This document shows, piece by piece, positions 35,659 through 45,764 of a stretch of 64,000 bases of DNA. The stretch's first letter is position 1, and each line of letters begins with the position of its first letter. Source of the stretch: JBAZDC01 sp041654595 (GTDB lineage: Bacteria; Pseudomonadota; Gammaproteobacteria; Burkholderiales; Burkholderiaceae_B); the NCBI GenBank assembly GCA_964551305.1, contig CAZKBT010000002.1, positions 1-64,000 on the forward strand, given 5' to 3'. The translations under genes were made by a program, and so were the position numbers. The notes beneath the pieces are model-generated. The model was given only the letters and a program-made list of their open reading frames with translations, ran no database searches and was not told where the DNA came from.

Positions 35659-35712
35659 CCGCTTCGCGGTTGAATGTAGGTGTTGCACTCTATTTCAGAG
35701 CCAAGAATAAAC

Positions 35713-35727
35713 CATGAACGATTCATG
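35713..35727. promoter_or_regulatory. Palindrome upstream of the mdtABC-type operon
   Basis: CATGAA-CGA-TTCATG is a perfect six-base inverted repeat 76 bases before mdtA, in an AT-rich gap. It is a candidate operator for a repressor of the efflux operon. No regulator gene is adjacent. Confidence 0.4.
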
Positions 35728-35803
35728 AAATTAGAGAAAATTGAGCTACTTTAGCGTCTTAGAACAATAACGCGCCGTTTTTTCGTTTTCGGAGTTTCCC
35801 CAC

Positions 35804-37066
35804 ATGGCGGACATGCGATCCCTGCCTCGCCGTCATCGTTCCGTCTGGCTGTGGCTGGCGGTCATGGCCATCATCGTCACCGGCCTGTATTGGCTTTTTT
35901 CCAGGGGACCGTCCCGCCCCGCCGGGCCGGCCATGCCCCCCATGGTGGTGCCGGTCCGCGCCGCCATCGTGCAGCAGGGGCGGATAGAGCACGTCCTGCC
36001 GGCCATCGGCACGGTCACGGCGTTCAATACCGTGACCGTTCGCAGCCGCGTGGACGGCCAGCTCGAGCAGGTCAATTTCGAGGAAGGGCAGAAGGTCGCC
36101 GCCGGCGACGTGCTGGCCAGAATCGATCCACGCACTTACCAGGTTCAATTGTCGCAGGCGCGCGCGCAGCTGGCCCAGGGCAAATCGCTGCTGGCCAATG
36201 CCCAGCAAGACTTGCAACGTTTCCAGCAGTTGTACAAGCAGGCGTCGATCGCCCGCCAGCAGCTGGACACCCAGCAGGCCCTGGTCCAGCAATACAAGGC
36301 CGCCGCCGAGGCCGCCCAGGCCACGGTCGAGCAGGCGCAGCTGCAACTGGATTTCACCCGCATCACGGCGCCGATTTCCGGCAGGCTGGGGTTGCGCCAG
36401 GCTGACGTGGGCAATCTGATCAGCGCTGGCGGCACGGAAGGGCTGGTCGTCATCACACAGACTCAGCCGATTTCGGTTTCGTTCACGCTGCCCCAGTCGC
36501 AGCTGGCGGACGTGCTGCCGGCCTTGCGCGATGGGCGCAAGCTGGCGGTGGATGTGCTCGATCGCGACGGCGCGACACCCTTGGCCAGCGGCGAGCTGAC
36601 GGCCCTGGACAACCAGATCGACGTGGCCACCGGCACCGTCAGGCTCAAGGCGCGTTTCGGCAACGATGACGAAGCCTTGTTTCCCAATCAGTTCGTGAAC
36701 GTCCGTGTGCGCGTCGCGACCATCCCCGCGTTGCTGGTGCCGACCCTGGCCGTGCAACAGGGCTCGATAGGCGCGTTCGTCTACCTCATAGACGACGACA
36801 ACAAGGTGCATGTCCAGCGCGTGGAGACGGGCCGCAGCGACCAGCGCCACATTGCGATCCTGTCGGGCCTGAAAGCGGGCGGCAAAGTAGTGACCGAGGG
36901 CGTGGACCGTTTGCGCGAAGGCGCGACGGTGCGCATCGTCAGCGATCCCGCGCCCGATGCCTTGCCGTCGGCGGACATCGGCATCGGGCTGGAGGGCGGC
37001 ACAGCCGCCGGCGCCGACGTCCCTGAGAGCCGTGAGGCGGCCACCGCGCCGGCGCGGTCTCCATGA
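35804..37066 (+). CDS. mdtA: RND efflux periplasmic adaptor (MdtA-like)
   Basis: A 420-residue membrane-fusion protein linking an RND pump to an outer-membrane channel. A single N-terminal membrane anchor (about 13-33) precedes the lipoyl/barrel-sandwich domain (VTVRSRVDGQLEQVNFEEGQ) and an alpha-hairpin (about 105-175, rich in Gln/Ala: LANAQQDLQRFQQLYKQASI). The second lipoyl half contains FTRITAPISGRLGLRQADVG. A beta-barrel and membrane-proximal domain end with HIAILSGLKAGGKVVTEGVD. The order adaptor, two pump genes, channel is that of MdtABC. Its stop overlaps the start of the next gene. Confidence 0.9.
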   Translation: MADMRSLPRRHRSVWLWLAVMAIIVTGLYWLFSRGPSRPAGPAMPPMVVPVRAAIVQQGRIEHVLPAIGTVTAFNTVTVRSRVDGQLEQVNFEEGQKVAAGDVLARIDPRTYQVQLSQARAQLAQGKSLLANAQQDLQRFQQLYKQASIARQQLDTQQALVQQYKAAAEAAQATVEQAQLQLDFTRITAPISGRLGLRQADVGNLISAGGTEGLVVITQTQPISVSFTLPQSQLADVLPALRDGRKLAVDVLDRDGATPLASGELTALDNQIDVATGTVRLKARFGNDDEALFPNQFVNVRVRVATIPALLVPTLAVQQGSIGAFVYLIDDDNKVHVQRVETGRSDQRHIAILSGLKAGGKVVTEGVDRLREGATVRIVSDPAPDALPSADIGIGLEGGTAAGADVPESREAATAPARSP

Positions 37067-40000
37067 ATCTGTCGCGGATCTTCATCGTCAGGCCGGTCGC
37101 CACGACGCTGGCGATGGTGGCGCTGTTCTTGTCGGGCCTGTTGGCGTATCGTCTGCTGCCGGTATCGGCCCTGCCGCAGGTCGACTACCCCACGATACAG
37201 GTCAGCACCTTGTATCCCGGCGCCAGTCCCGACGTGATGGCGGCGCTGGTCACGTCGCCGCTGGAGCGACAGTTCGGACAAATGTCTGGGCTGACGCAGA
37301 TGACCACGACCAGTTCCGGCGGCTCGTCCGTCATTACGTTGCAATTCGACCTGGATCTGTCCCTGGACGTGGCCGAGCAGGAGGTCCAGGCCGCGATCAA
37401 CGCCGCCTCCAACCTGCTGCCCTCCGACCTGCCCGCGCCGCCCGTCTACAACAAGGTCAACCCCGCCGACGCGCCGGTGATCAGTCTTGCCGTCACGTCG
37501 CCGACCCTGCCGCTGGCCGACGTGCGCGACGTGATCGACGTGCGCGTGGCGCAGAAGCTGTCGCAGATTCCGGGCGTGGGGCTGGTCAGCATCGCCGGCG
37601 GCCAGCGCCCGGCGGTGCGGGTGCAGGCCAATCCGCACGTGCTGGCGTCCTATGGACTGACGCTGGCCGACGTGCGCGGCGCGATCGCGGGCGCCAACGA
37701 TACCCAGCCCAAAGGCAATATCGACGGCCCGCAGCGCTCCATCACCATCAGCGCCAATGATCAGTTGCGCTCCGTGCGGGATTACGAGTCCCTGATCATA
37801 CGCTACGACCAGGGCGCACCCTTGCGGCTACGCGACGTGGCGCAGGTCATGCGCGCCGCCGAGAATGTCCAGCAGGCTGCCTGGATAGGCTCGACGCCGG
37901 CCGTGCTGATCAACATCCAGCGCCAGCCCGGCGCCAACGTCATCGAGGTGGTGGATCGCGTCAAGGAACTGCTGCCGTCGCTGCAGCAATCCCTGCCGGT
38001 TGGTGTGGACATCCGCGTGGCAACGGACCGGACCCAGACCGTTCGTGACGCGATTGCGCACGTGCAGGTGGAAATGCTGCTGGCCATCGCGCTGGTGGTC
38101 ATGGTGACTTTCGCCTTCCTGCGCAGCTGGATGGCGACCTGGATCCCCAGCGTCGTCGTGCCGCTATCCCTGGTGGGCACGTTCGGTCTGATGTATTTGA
38201 TGGGCTTTTCGGTCAACAACCTGACCTTGATGGCCTTGACCATCGCCACGGGTTTCGTCGTCGACGATGCGATCGTCATGATAGAGAACATCGCGCGCCA
38301 TATCGAGCGCGGGGAAACCGCCATGCAGGCGGCGTTGAAGGGCGCCCGGCAGATCGGGTTCACGTTGGTGTCGCTGACGGTGTCGCTGTTGGCGGTGCTG
38401 ATCCCGCTGCTTTTCATGAGCGACGTGATCGGACGCCTGTTTCACGAATTCGCCGTGACGCTGGCGGTCGCCATCCTGTTGTCGTTGCTGATTTCGCTGA
38501 CCTTGACGCCCATGATGTGCGCGCGCATGCTCAAGCCGGAATCCGAATCCGGCCAGACCCGCATGCAGCGCCGGTCGGCGGATGCGATGCAGCGCCTGGT
38601 GCGCGGCTACGGCGCCAGCCTGAGCTGGGTCTTGCGCCGCCAGGCCTTGATGCTGTGGGTGGTACTGGGAACGCTGCTGGTTACGGGCTTGCTGTACCTG
38701 GCCGTGCCAAAAGGCTTTTTTCCGCAGCAGGATACCGGCCTGATCCAGGCCATCAGCCAGGGGCCGCAGACTTTGTCGTTCAAGGCCATGTCGCAGCGCC
38801 AGCTGCAGGCGGCCGAGCGCATCTTGAAGGACCCGGACGTGCTGGAAGTCACGTCGTTCATCGGGGTGGACGGCACGAACGCGACAGTGAACACGGGCCG
38901 CATGCAGATCGCCTTGAAGCCGGTCACCGAGCGCGACGCGACCGCGGGCGAGATCATCCGCCGCTTGGGCGCGGATCTGGCGGCGCTGCCGGACATCCAG
39001 GTCTATATGCAGCCGGTGCAGGACCTGACCGTGGACGACCAGGTCAGCCGCACGCAATACCAGATGGTGTTGTCCGAGCCGGATCGCGCCGTGTTGTCCA
39101 CCTGGATTCCCAAGTTCGTGCAGGCGTTGCAGGAACGTCCGGAATTGACCGACGTCGTCGCGGACTTGCAGCAGGGCGGCTTGCAGCTGATGCTGGACAT
39201 CGACCGGGATGCGGCGGCCCGCATGGGGGTGACGATCGCGGCCATCGACGATGCGCTTTACGATGCGTTCGGTCAACGGCTGATCTCCACGATTTTCACG
39301 CAGTCGACGCAGTATCGGGTGGTGCTGGAAGTCGAGCCGCCGTTTCGCCAGGATCCGTCGGCGCTGTCGGGCATTTTCGTGCAGACGCAGTCGGGCGTGC
39401 CGGTGCCTGTCAGCAGCCTGGCGCGCATCCGCCACGGTCACAGCCTGCTGTCGATCACGCGCCTGGACCAATTTCCGGCGGCGACCGTATCGTTCAACCT
39501 GGCTCCGGGCGTGGCGTTGTCCGAGGCGTCCGATGCCGTGCAGCAAGCCAGGGAGCGGCTGGGAATGCCCTATTCGCTCGATCTGCGCTTCCAGGGGGCG
39601 GCCAAGGCGTTCGAGGCGTCGCTTTCCAGCACGCTGTGGCTGATGCTGGCGGCCGTCATGACGATGTACATCGTGCTGGGCATACTGTATGAAAGCTACA
39701 TCCACCCGATCACGATACTGTCGACGCTTCCCTCGGCGGGGATAGGCGCCTTGCTGGCGCTATTGCTGACGGGCGCCGAGCTGGACATGATCGGAGTGAT
39801 AGGCATTATCCTGCTGATCGGCATCGTCAAGAAGAATGCGATCATGATGATCGATTTTTCCCTGGATGCGGAACGCAAGCGGGGCCTGAGCCCCGAAGAC
39901 GCGATCCATGAGGCGGCGCTGCTGCGCTTGCGCCCCATCTTGATGACGACTTTCGCCGCCTTGTTCAGCGCGCTGCCGCTGATGTTCGCGACCGGGTCGG

Positions 40001-40167
40001 GCGCGGAATTGCGCCAGCCGCTGGGCCTGGTCATGGTCGGCGGCCTGCTGTGCAGCCAGGTGCTGACCCTGTATACGACGCCGGTGATCTATCTGTTCTT
40101 CGACAGGCTGGGCAAGCGCCTGCGCCGCATGCAGGCGTCCGGGCCGAATTCGCAGGCCGTGCCGTGA
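37063..40167 (+). CDS. mdtB: RND multidrug efflux permease subunit (MdtB-like)
   Basis: A 1,034-residue HAE1-type RND transporter. It has the N-terminal helix IFIVRPVATTLAMVALFLSG, two large periplasmic loops and twelve membrane segments. The proton-relay aspartates lie in ATGFVVDDAIVMIENIARH in TM4. TM10-11 contain IGIILLIGIVKKNAIMMIDF. In E. coli MdtB and MdtC form a heterotrimer exporting bile salts, novobiocin and other compounds; the substrate here is inferred only by family. The ATG at 37063 overlaps the mdtA stop by four bases, and its own stop overlaps the mdtC start. Confidence 0.92.
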   Translation: MNLSRIFIVRPVATTLAMVALFLSGLLAYRLLPVSALPQVDYPTIQVSTLYPGASPDVMAALVTSPLERQFGQMSGLTQMTTTSSGGSSVITLQFDLDLSLDVAEQEVQAAINAASNLLPSDLPAPPVYNKVNPADAPVISLAVTSPTLPLADVRDVIDVRVAQKLSQIPGVGLVSIAGGQRPAVRVQANPHVLASYGLTLADVRGAIAGANDTQPKGNIDGPQRSITISANDQLRSVRDYESLIIRYDQGAPLRLRDVAQVMRAAENVQQAAWIGSTPAVLINIQRQPGANVIEVVDRVKELLPSLQQSLPVGVDIRVATDRTQTVRDAIAHVQVEMLLAIALVVMVTFAFLRSWMATWIPSVVVPLSLVGTFGLMYLMGFSVNNLTLMALTIATGFVVDDAIVMIENIARHIERGETAMQAALKGARQIGFTLVSLTVSLLAVLIPLLFMSDVIGRLFHEFAVTLAVAILLSLLISLTLTPMMCARMLKPESESGQTRMQRRSADAMQRLVRGYGASLSWVLRRQALMLWVVLGTLLVTGLLYLAVPKGFFPQQDTGLIQAISQGPQTLSFKAMSQRQLQAAERILKDPDVLEVTSFIGVDGTNATVNTGRMQIALKPVTERDATAGEIIRRLGADLAALPDIQVYMQPVQDLTVDDQVSRTQYQMVLSEPDRAVLSTWIPKFVQALQERPELTDVVADLQQGGLQLMLDIDRDAAARMGVTIAAIDDALYDAFGQRLISTIFTQSTQYRVVLEVEPPFRQDPSALSGIFVQTQSGVPVPVSSLARIRHGHSLLSITRLDQFPAATVSFNLAPGVALSEASDAVQQARERLGMPYSLDLRFQGAAKAFEASLSSTLWLMLAAVMTMYIVLGILYESYIHPITILSTLPSAGIGALLALLLTGAELDMIGVIGIILLIGIVKKNAIMMIDFSLDAERKRGLSPEDAIHEAALLRLRPILMTTFAALFSALPLMFATGSGAELRQPLGLVMVGGLLCSQVLTLYTTPVIYLFFDRLGKRLRRMQASGPNSQAVP

Positions 40168-43100
40168 AGTGGCTCCAGGTCTTCGTGATCCGGCCTGTCG
40201 CCACGTCGCTGGCGTGCCTGGCCCTGGTCCTGGCCGGCTTGCTGTCCTATATGTTCTTGCCGGTCGCGCCGTTGCCGCAGATCGATTTTCCCATGATCTC
40301 GGTATCGGCCAGCATGCCCGGCGCCAGCCCGGAAACCATGGCCTCGAGCGTCGCGACGCCGCTGGAGCAGTCGCTGGGGGCCATTTCCGGTTTGCGTGAA
40401 ATGAGCTCGCGCAGCGCGCAGGGCTCCATGCGGATTACCCTGATGTTCGACATGGATCGCGACATCAACAGCGCGGCCAGGGACGTGCAGGCGGCGATCA
40501 ATGCGTCCCGCGCCATGCTGCCTTCCAGCTTGCGCGGTAATCCGACCTATCACAAGGTCAATCCGTCGTCGGCCCCCATCATGGTGCTGGCTGTCACGTC
40601 GCGCACCGCCGGGCGCGGGCAGATGTACGATCTGGCGTCCACGGTGGTCGCGCAAAAGTTATCCCAGGTGCCGGGTGTCGGCGAAGTCGAGGTCGGCGGC
40701 GGATCCTTGCCGGCCGTCCGGGTCAGCTTGAACCCTTACGCTTTGTACAACGCCGGCGTCGCGCTGGACGAGGTTCGCACCGCGTTGGGCGGCGCCAATA
40801 CGATGCGTCCGAACGGCGCCGTGCACAACGATATCTACAACTGGCAGGTCAGCTCGGGCCGCCAGCTGACGCGGGCCGAGCAGTATGAGTCCTTGATCGT
40901 CGCCTGGCGCGACGGCGCCCCGATACGCTTGCGGGACGTCGCTAGGGTCGAGGACTCCGTCGAGGACCTGTACCAGATCGGGTTCTTCAATGATCAGCAA
41001 GGCGTGCAATTGATCGTGCGCCGCCAGGCGGACGCGAACATCATCGAGACGGTCGATGCGATACGCGAGCAGTTGCCGATGCTGGAAGCCATGATGCCCG
41101 CCGACGTGTCCCTGGCGGTCGCCATGGACCGCACGCCCAGTATCCGGGCCTCGCTGCACGAAGCCGAGATCACGCTGGTGATCGCCGTGCTGCTGGTCGT
41201 CATGGTCGTGCTCGTCTTCCTGCGCAACGGACGCGTGGCCTTGATACCGGCCGTGGCCGTGCCGGTGTCGCTCATCGCCACGTTCAGCCTGATGCTGTGG
41301 CTGGGCTATACCTTGAACACGATTTCGCTGATGGCGCTGATCGTGGCGACGGGGTTCGTGGTGGACGACGCCATCGTGGTGCTGGAAAACATCATGCGCC
41401 ACATCGAAAGAGGCGTGTCGCCGCTCAGGGCGGCGCTGCGCGGGCTGAAGGAAGTGGGCTTCACGGTCCTGGCCATGAGCCTGTCCCTGGTGGCGGTGTT
41501 CATTCCCATGCTGCTCATGGGTGACTTGATGGGCAGGCTGTTCCGCGAGTTCGCCGTGACGCTGTCCGCCGCGGTCATGATTTCCCTGCTGGTTTCGCTG
41601 ACCCTGACGCCCATGATGTGCGCGCAGTTCCTGCGCAGGGGGGCGCATCGTCCGGCCAGGGCCGGCCTGCTGCGCCGGGGCGTGGAGGCCGTGGGGCGGC
41701 GCGGCATGGCGGCGTACCGGCGTTCGTTGTCCTGGGCCCTGGATCATGGCCGCGTCATGATGCTGTTGCTCGCCGCGACGGTGGGCTTGAACGTCTATCT
41801 TTACACCGTGGTGCCCAAGGGCTTGCTGCCGCAGCAGGATACCGGACAACTGTTGGGTTTTTTCCGTGCCGACGAAGGCACGTCGTTCCAGGCGATGATG
41901 CCCAGGCTGGAGCATTTCCGCACGCTGTTGCTGGAAGATCCGGCGATCGATACGGTGGCCGGGTTCGCGGGCGGACGGGGGGGCAGCACGTCCAGCATGC
42001 TGCTGGTGCAGCTCAAACCCGAAGGCGAGCGCGACGCGGGCTCGCGCGAGGTGATCAACCGCCTGCGTCCGATTCTGCAGTCCCAGCCGGGCGCGCGCCT
42101 GTTTCTCGTGCCGCAGCAGGATATTTTCCTGGGCGGCGGACAGGGCTCGTCGGCGGGCGAATACGAATACAGTCTCAAGGCGGGGGAACTGGGCCTGATC
42201 AAGACGTGGCTGCCGCGCGTGCGCGACGCCCTGGCGGGCCTGCCCGAGCTGGTGGACGTCGAAAACGATCTGGATGACAGGGGACAGCAGATAGAGCTGG
42301 TCATCGACCGCGACGCGGCGACGCGCCTGGGCGTGGACATGCGCATGATCGCGGCGACCTTGAACAATGCGTTCAGCCAGCGGCAGGTGTCGGTGATCTA
42401 TGGCCCGCTCAATCAATATCATGTCGTCATGGGCGTGGACGAACATTTCGCCCGGGACGAGCAAGCCCTGCGGCAGGTCGAGGTCATCACGGCCAACGGC
42501 GATCGCGTGCCGCTGGCGGCCTTCACCCGTTTCGCGACCAGCACCACGCCGTCCCGGGTGCGGCATCAGGGCCTGTTCGCAGTCGAGTCGTTTTCATTCG
42601 CGCTGGCGCCCGGGGTGTCGCTGGATCAGGCGACGCGCGCCATCGACGAGGCGGTGGCCGCGATCGGCCTGCCGGCCCATGAAATCCAGGCGGGTTTCGA
42701 GGGGGAGGGCCGCGTGTTGCAGCAGTCCTTGCAGCAGCAGCCCTGGCTGATCCTGGGCGCGCTGCTCACGATGTATATTGTGCTCGGCATACTCTATGAA
42801 AGCTACGTGCATCCGATCACCATCCTGTCGACCCTGCCTTCGGCGGGCGTGGGGGCGTTGCTGATGCTGATACTGGTGGGACAGGAGTTCACGCTGATCG
42901 CGCTGATAGGCATCTTCCTGTTGATTGGCATCGTGAAGAAGAATGCCATTATGATGGTCGACTTCGCGCTGACCGCGCAGCGCCGAGGCGCATTGAGTTC
43001 GCGCGATGCCATCTACCAGGCCTGCCTGGCGCGCCTGCGGCCCATCATGATGACGACCGCCGCCGCGCTGTGCGGGGCGCTGCCGCTGTTGTTCGATACC

Positions 43101-43295
43101 GGGATCGGCACGGAGATGCGCCAGCCGCTGGGCCTGACGATCGTCGGCGGCCTCTTGCTCTGCCAGGTCCTGACCTTGTACACGACGCCCGTCGTGTACC
43201 TGTATCTGGACCGTTTCGGGCAGTGGGCGCGCCGTCGGCGGGAAATGGGTAAAGCGGGGCACCGATCGTTTGGAGTCGAGCATGGGTCAGAATGA
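40164..43295 (+). CDS. mdtC: RND multidrug efflux permease subunit (MdtC-like)
   Basis: A 1,043-residue second RND subunit. Translation most likely starts at the GTG at 40164 (overlap GTGA with the mdtB stop), giving KWLQVFVIRPVATSLACLAL. The TM4 motif VATGFVVDDAIVVLENIMRH, TM6 region SLLVSLTLTPMMCAQFLRR and TM10-11 IGIFLLIGIVKKNAIMMVDF are intact. It is close in layout to MdtB, consistent with a heteromeric pump. An upstream start would extend into mdtB and is unlikely. Confidence 0.91.
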   Translation: MKWLQVFVIRPVATSLACLALVLAGLLSYMFLPVAPLPQIDFPMISVSASMPGASPETMASSVATPLEQSLGAISGLREMSSRSAQGSMRITLMFDMDRDINSAARDVQAAINASRAMLPSSLRGNPTYHKVNPSSAPIMVLAVTSRTAGRGQMYDLASTVVAQKLSQVPGVGEVEVGGGSLPAVRVSLNPYALYNAGVALDEVRTALGGANTMRPNGAVHNDIYNWQVSSGRQLTRAEQYESLIVAWRDGAPIRLRDVARVEDSVEDLYQIGFFNDQQGVQLIVRRQADANIIETVDAIREQLPMLEAMMPADVSLAVAMDRTPSIRASLHEAEITLVIAVLLVVMVVLVFLRNGRVALIPAVAVPVSLIATFSLMLWLGYTLNTISLMALIVATGFVVDDAIVVLENIMRHIERGVSPLRAALRGLKEVGFTVLAMSLSLVAVFIPMLLMGDLMGRLFREFAVTLSAAVMISLLVSLTLTPMMCAQFLRRGAHRPARAGLLRRGVEAVGRRGMAAYRRSLSWALDHGRVMMLLLAATVGLNVYLYTVVPKGLLPQQDTGQLLGFFRADEGTSFQAMMPRLEHFRTLLLEDPAIDTVAGFAGGRGGSTSSMLLVQLKPEGERDAGSREVINRLRPILQSQPGARLFLVPQQDIFLGGGQGSSAGEYEYSLKAGELGLIKTWLPRVRDALAGLPELVDVENDLDDRGQQIELVIDRDAATRLGVDMRMIAATLNNAFSQRQVSVIYGPLNQYHVVMGVDEHFARDEQALRQVEVITANGDRVPLAAFTRFATSTTPSRVRHQGLFAVESFSFALAPGVSLDQATRAIDEAVAAIGLPAHEIQAGFEGEGRVLQQSLQQQPWLILGALLTMYIVLGILYESYVHPITILSTLPSAGVGALLMLILVGQEFTLIALIGIFLLIGIVKKNAIMMVDFALTAQRRGALSSRDAIYQACLARLRPIMMTTAAALCGALPLLFDTGIGTEMRQPLGLTIVGGLLLCQVLTLYTTPVVYLYLDRFGQWARRRREMGKAGHRSFGVEHGSE

Positions 43296-44751
43296 GCGCC
43301 GTTCGAGTGCGGCAGGCATGGGTTGGTGTTGGATGAGCCGGGTGGGGGCGATGTGCTGCGCGTCGTTGTTGGGCGCGTGCGCGGTCGGGCCGGATTACAC
43401 GCGTCCGGTAGTGGATGCGGGGGAGGCCTACAAGGCGGCGATGGCGCCCGAGCTGCAGGCCGGCAATCAAGGATGGGAGCTGGTGCAGTCTTCGCAAACG
43501 GCGACGCCTGGTAAATGGTGGACGCTGTTCGACGAGCCGGTGCTTGCCGCGCTGATGGAAGAGCTGAACGTCGAAAACCTGGAAGTCGCGCAGGCCGAGG
43601 CGCGATATCGGCAGGCGCAGGCGGCCTTGCGTTCGTCGCGTTCGGCCTTCTCGCCCAGGGTGGATGCCAACGCGTCGTTCACCCGTTCCGGACAAGGCAA
43701 TAATACCGGATCAAGCCAGCTTGCCTCCAGCGCGAACCAGTATTCGCTCAGCGGCGCCGTGACCTGGGAAGTGGACGTATGGGGCCGGATACGGCGCTCG
43801 GTGCAAGCGAGCGAAGCGGGGCTGCAAGCCAGCCGGTCCGATGTCGACGCCATGCGCCTGAGCATGCAATCGACCTTGGCGCAAACCTATTTCCAGCTAC
43901 GGGCGCGCGAAGCCGAAAGCCTGCTGCTGCAGCAGACCGTCGATGCCTACCAGCGATCCGCCGACATGGTGATGAATCGCTTTCAGGTCGGCATGGCGGC
44001 GCAGGCCGACGTGGCCAATGCGCGCGCGCAGCTGGAAAACGCGCGCGTCCAGCACCAGGCGCAGTTGCGTCAGCGCACGCAGCTCTTGCATGCCTTGGCG
44101 GTGCTGGTCGGCAAGACGCCCGCGCAGTTTTCCCTGAACGCATCGCCCATGCTGACGGCCGTGCCCGTTGTGCCGGTGGACGTGCCGGCGCGCCTGTTGC
44201 AGCGCCGTCCGGACATCATCGCGGCCGAGCGCCGCGCGGCGCAAGCCAATGCCGGCATCGGCGTGGCGCAGGCCGCATGGTTCCCGTCCTTGACGCTCAG
44301 CGCGCAAGGCGGTTATCGCAGCGGCGAGTGGGCCCGCTGGCTGTCGGCGCCCGCCAGCTTCTGGTCGCTGGGTCCGGCGCTGGCCTTGGCGATTTTCGAT
44401 GGGGGCGCGCGCCAGGCCCAGATCGAGCAGGCGCGCGCGGAATATGAGTTGCAGGCCTTGGCGTATCGGCAGCGGGTCCTCGTGGCCTTGCGCGAAGTCG
44501 AAGACTATCTGGTGCAGACGCACAGTCTGGTCCAGGAACAGATCCTGCAGGACCGCGCATTGCAAGCGGCGCAAGAGGCCTTGCAATTGACCCGCAATCA
44601 GTACGAAGCGGGCATGATCGATTACCTGAGCGTAGTGCAGGTGGAAACCGCCGCCCTGTCGGCCCAGCGCGCGGCGCTGAGCCTGCAGTCCGAACGCCTG
44701 ACCAGCGCCGTTCAACTGATCACGGCGCTGGGAGGCGGCTGGACCGATTAG
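43282..44751 (+). CDS. RND efflux outer-membrane factor, NodT family lipoprotein
   Basis: A 489-residue outer-membrane channel of the NodT/OprM type completing the tripartite pump. The lipoprotein signal ends in LLGACAVGPDYTRP, where the cysteine is the lipid-attachment site and VGPDY is the family hallmark. Two TolC-like repeats follow (VAQAEARYRQAQAALRSSRS and ARLLQRRPDIIAAERRAAQA). The ATG at 43282 was chosen because TGGAG lies five to nine bases upstream; an in-frame TTG at 43270 is an alternative. It overlaps the end of mdtC by 14 bases and the stop of the convergent Nudix gene by four. Confidence 0.9.
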   Translation: MGQNERRSSAAGMGWCWMSRVGAMCCASLLGACAVGPDYTRPVVDAGEAYKAAMAPELQAGNQGWELVQSSQTATPGKWWTLFDEPVLAALMEELNVENLEVAQAEARYRQAQAALRSSRSAFSPRVDANASFTRSGQGNNTGSSQLASSANQYSLSGAVTWEVDVWGRIRRSVQASEAGLQASRSDVDAMRLSMQSTLAQTYFQLRAREAESLLLQQTVDAYQRSADMVMNRFQVGMAAQADVANARAQLENARVQHQAQLRQRTQLLHALAVLVGKTPAQFSLNASPMLTAVPVVPVDVPARLLQRRPDIIAAERRAAQANAGIGVAQAAWFPSLTLSAQGGYRSGEWARWLSAPASFWSLGPALALAIFDGGARQAQIEQARAEYELQALAYRQRVLVALREVEDYLVQTHSLVQEQILQDRALQAAQEALQLTRNQYEAGMIDYLSVVQVETAALSAQRAALSLQSERLTSAVQLITALGGGWTD

Positions 44752-45764
44752 CCCAGCAGGCCCCGGATCGCCGCGATACCGTGGGCGCCGCTGCGCTTGG
44801 CCGTTTGCATGTGCGTTTCCCGCATCCCGCCCAAGGCAAAGACGGGCAGTCCCGCGTTGTCGATGGCCGACGTAAAGGCCTCCCATCCCATGCCCGCCCG
44901 GGCTGGATGCGACGGTGTTTCCAGCACGTGGCCCAGCACGGCGAAATCCGCATGCAGGCGGCGCGCGACCTCGATGTCGTCGCGATGATGCGCCGACACG
45001 CCGAGCAGACGCCGCCCGGCTTCTTCCGGCAGCGCCGTTTCCGGTTCCGCGGGCGCGTCGTCCGTCGTCCCGTTTCGTTGGCCGGCGCCCAGCCTTGCCC
45101 GCGCGTGCCCGGCCTGGAGATGCACACCGTCGGCCTGCTCCTGCCATGCCGCGGGGTGGCCGCTATTGACCAGGCAGCGCGCGCCGGCCGCCTTGCACAA
45201 CGCCAGGACCTGCTGGAGCGCCGCCAGGCCTTCGGCCGTATCGGCCATCGCGGGCTCGCGAAACTGCACCAGGCGCACGCCGCGTTCCAGCGCTTTTCGC
45301 AGCGAATCCAGATAGGCGCGCAGATTCGCCGCCGATCCGATGCCCGTGATCAAGTAGCGGTCGGGCAGGCGCAGCCACCGCAGCGGCGGCAGGGCGGCGG
45401 GCAACAGCGGTTCGACCGGCACGGCGGCGTGGGGATCCACCCACCGCAGCGCCTGATTTTCCAGGCCGCGCTCTTGTCCCGTCCAGGCGGGCACCCGGCA
45501 AAACTCCAGGCGCACGATGTTCTTGGGGTACTCATGTGTGTAGATGACCCAGGGCGTGGCCGCGTCGACCTGGATATCGATGCCGAGCTCCTCCTTGAGC
45601 TCGCGCGCCAGGGCTTGCATGACGCTTTCATCGGGCTCGACCTTGCCGCCCGGGAATTCCCACCAGCCGTTCCAGGGCTTGCCTTCGGGACGTTGGGCCA
45701 ACAGCAGGCTGCCGTCGGTTTTCTGAATGACGCCGACCGCGACGTGCACGCGCGGCTTAGACAT
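44748..45764 (-). CDS. Nudix hydrolase fused to a TMP-synthase-like barrel (MutT/ThiE-like)
   Basis: A 338-residue two-domain protein. Residues 1-130 are a MutT-type Nudix hydrolase with a complete Nudix box (Gly40 to about 62: GGKVEPDESVMQALARELKE then ELG). MutT members clean 8-oxo-dGTP. Residues about 135-338 are a ThiE-like barrel (YLITGIGSAANLRAYLDSLR, RGVRLVQFREPAM, DGVHLQAGHARARLG). The ThiE metal and phosphate residues look degraded (VQFREP in place of the usual lysine form; NSG where NDR is expected), and about 25 residues of low complexity interrupt it. Thiamine synthase activity is therefore doubtful. This fusion is known in proteobacteria, and the second domain's function is unknown. 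It overlaps the next minus-strand gene by eight bases. Confidence 0.88.
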   Translation of the reverse strand: MSKPRVHVAVGVIQKTDGSLLLAQRPEGKPWNGWWEFPGGKVEPDESVMQALARELKEELGIDIQVDAATPWVIYTHEYPKNIVRLEFCRVPAWTGQERGLENQALRWVDPHAAVPVEPLLPAALPPLRWLRLPDRYLITGIGSAANLRAYLDSLRKALERGVRLVQFREPAMADTAEGLAALQQVLALCKAAGARCLVNSGHPAAWQEQADGVHLQAGHARARLGAGQRNGTTDDAPAEPETALPEEAGRRLLGVSAHHRDDIEVARRLHADFAVLGHVLETPSHPARAGMGWEAFTSAIDNAGLPVFALGGMRETHMQTAKRSGAHGIAAIRGLLG

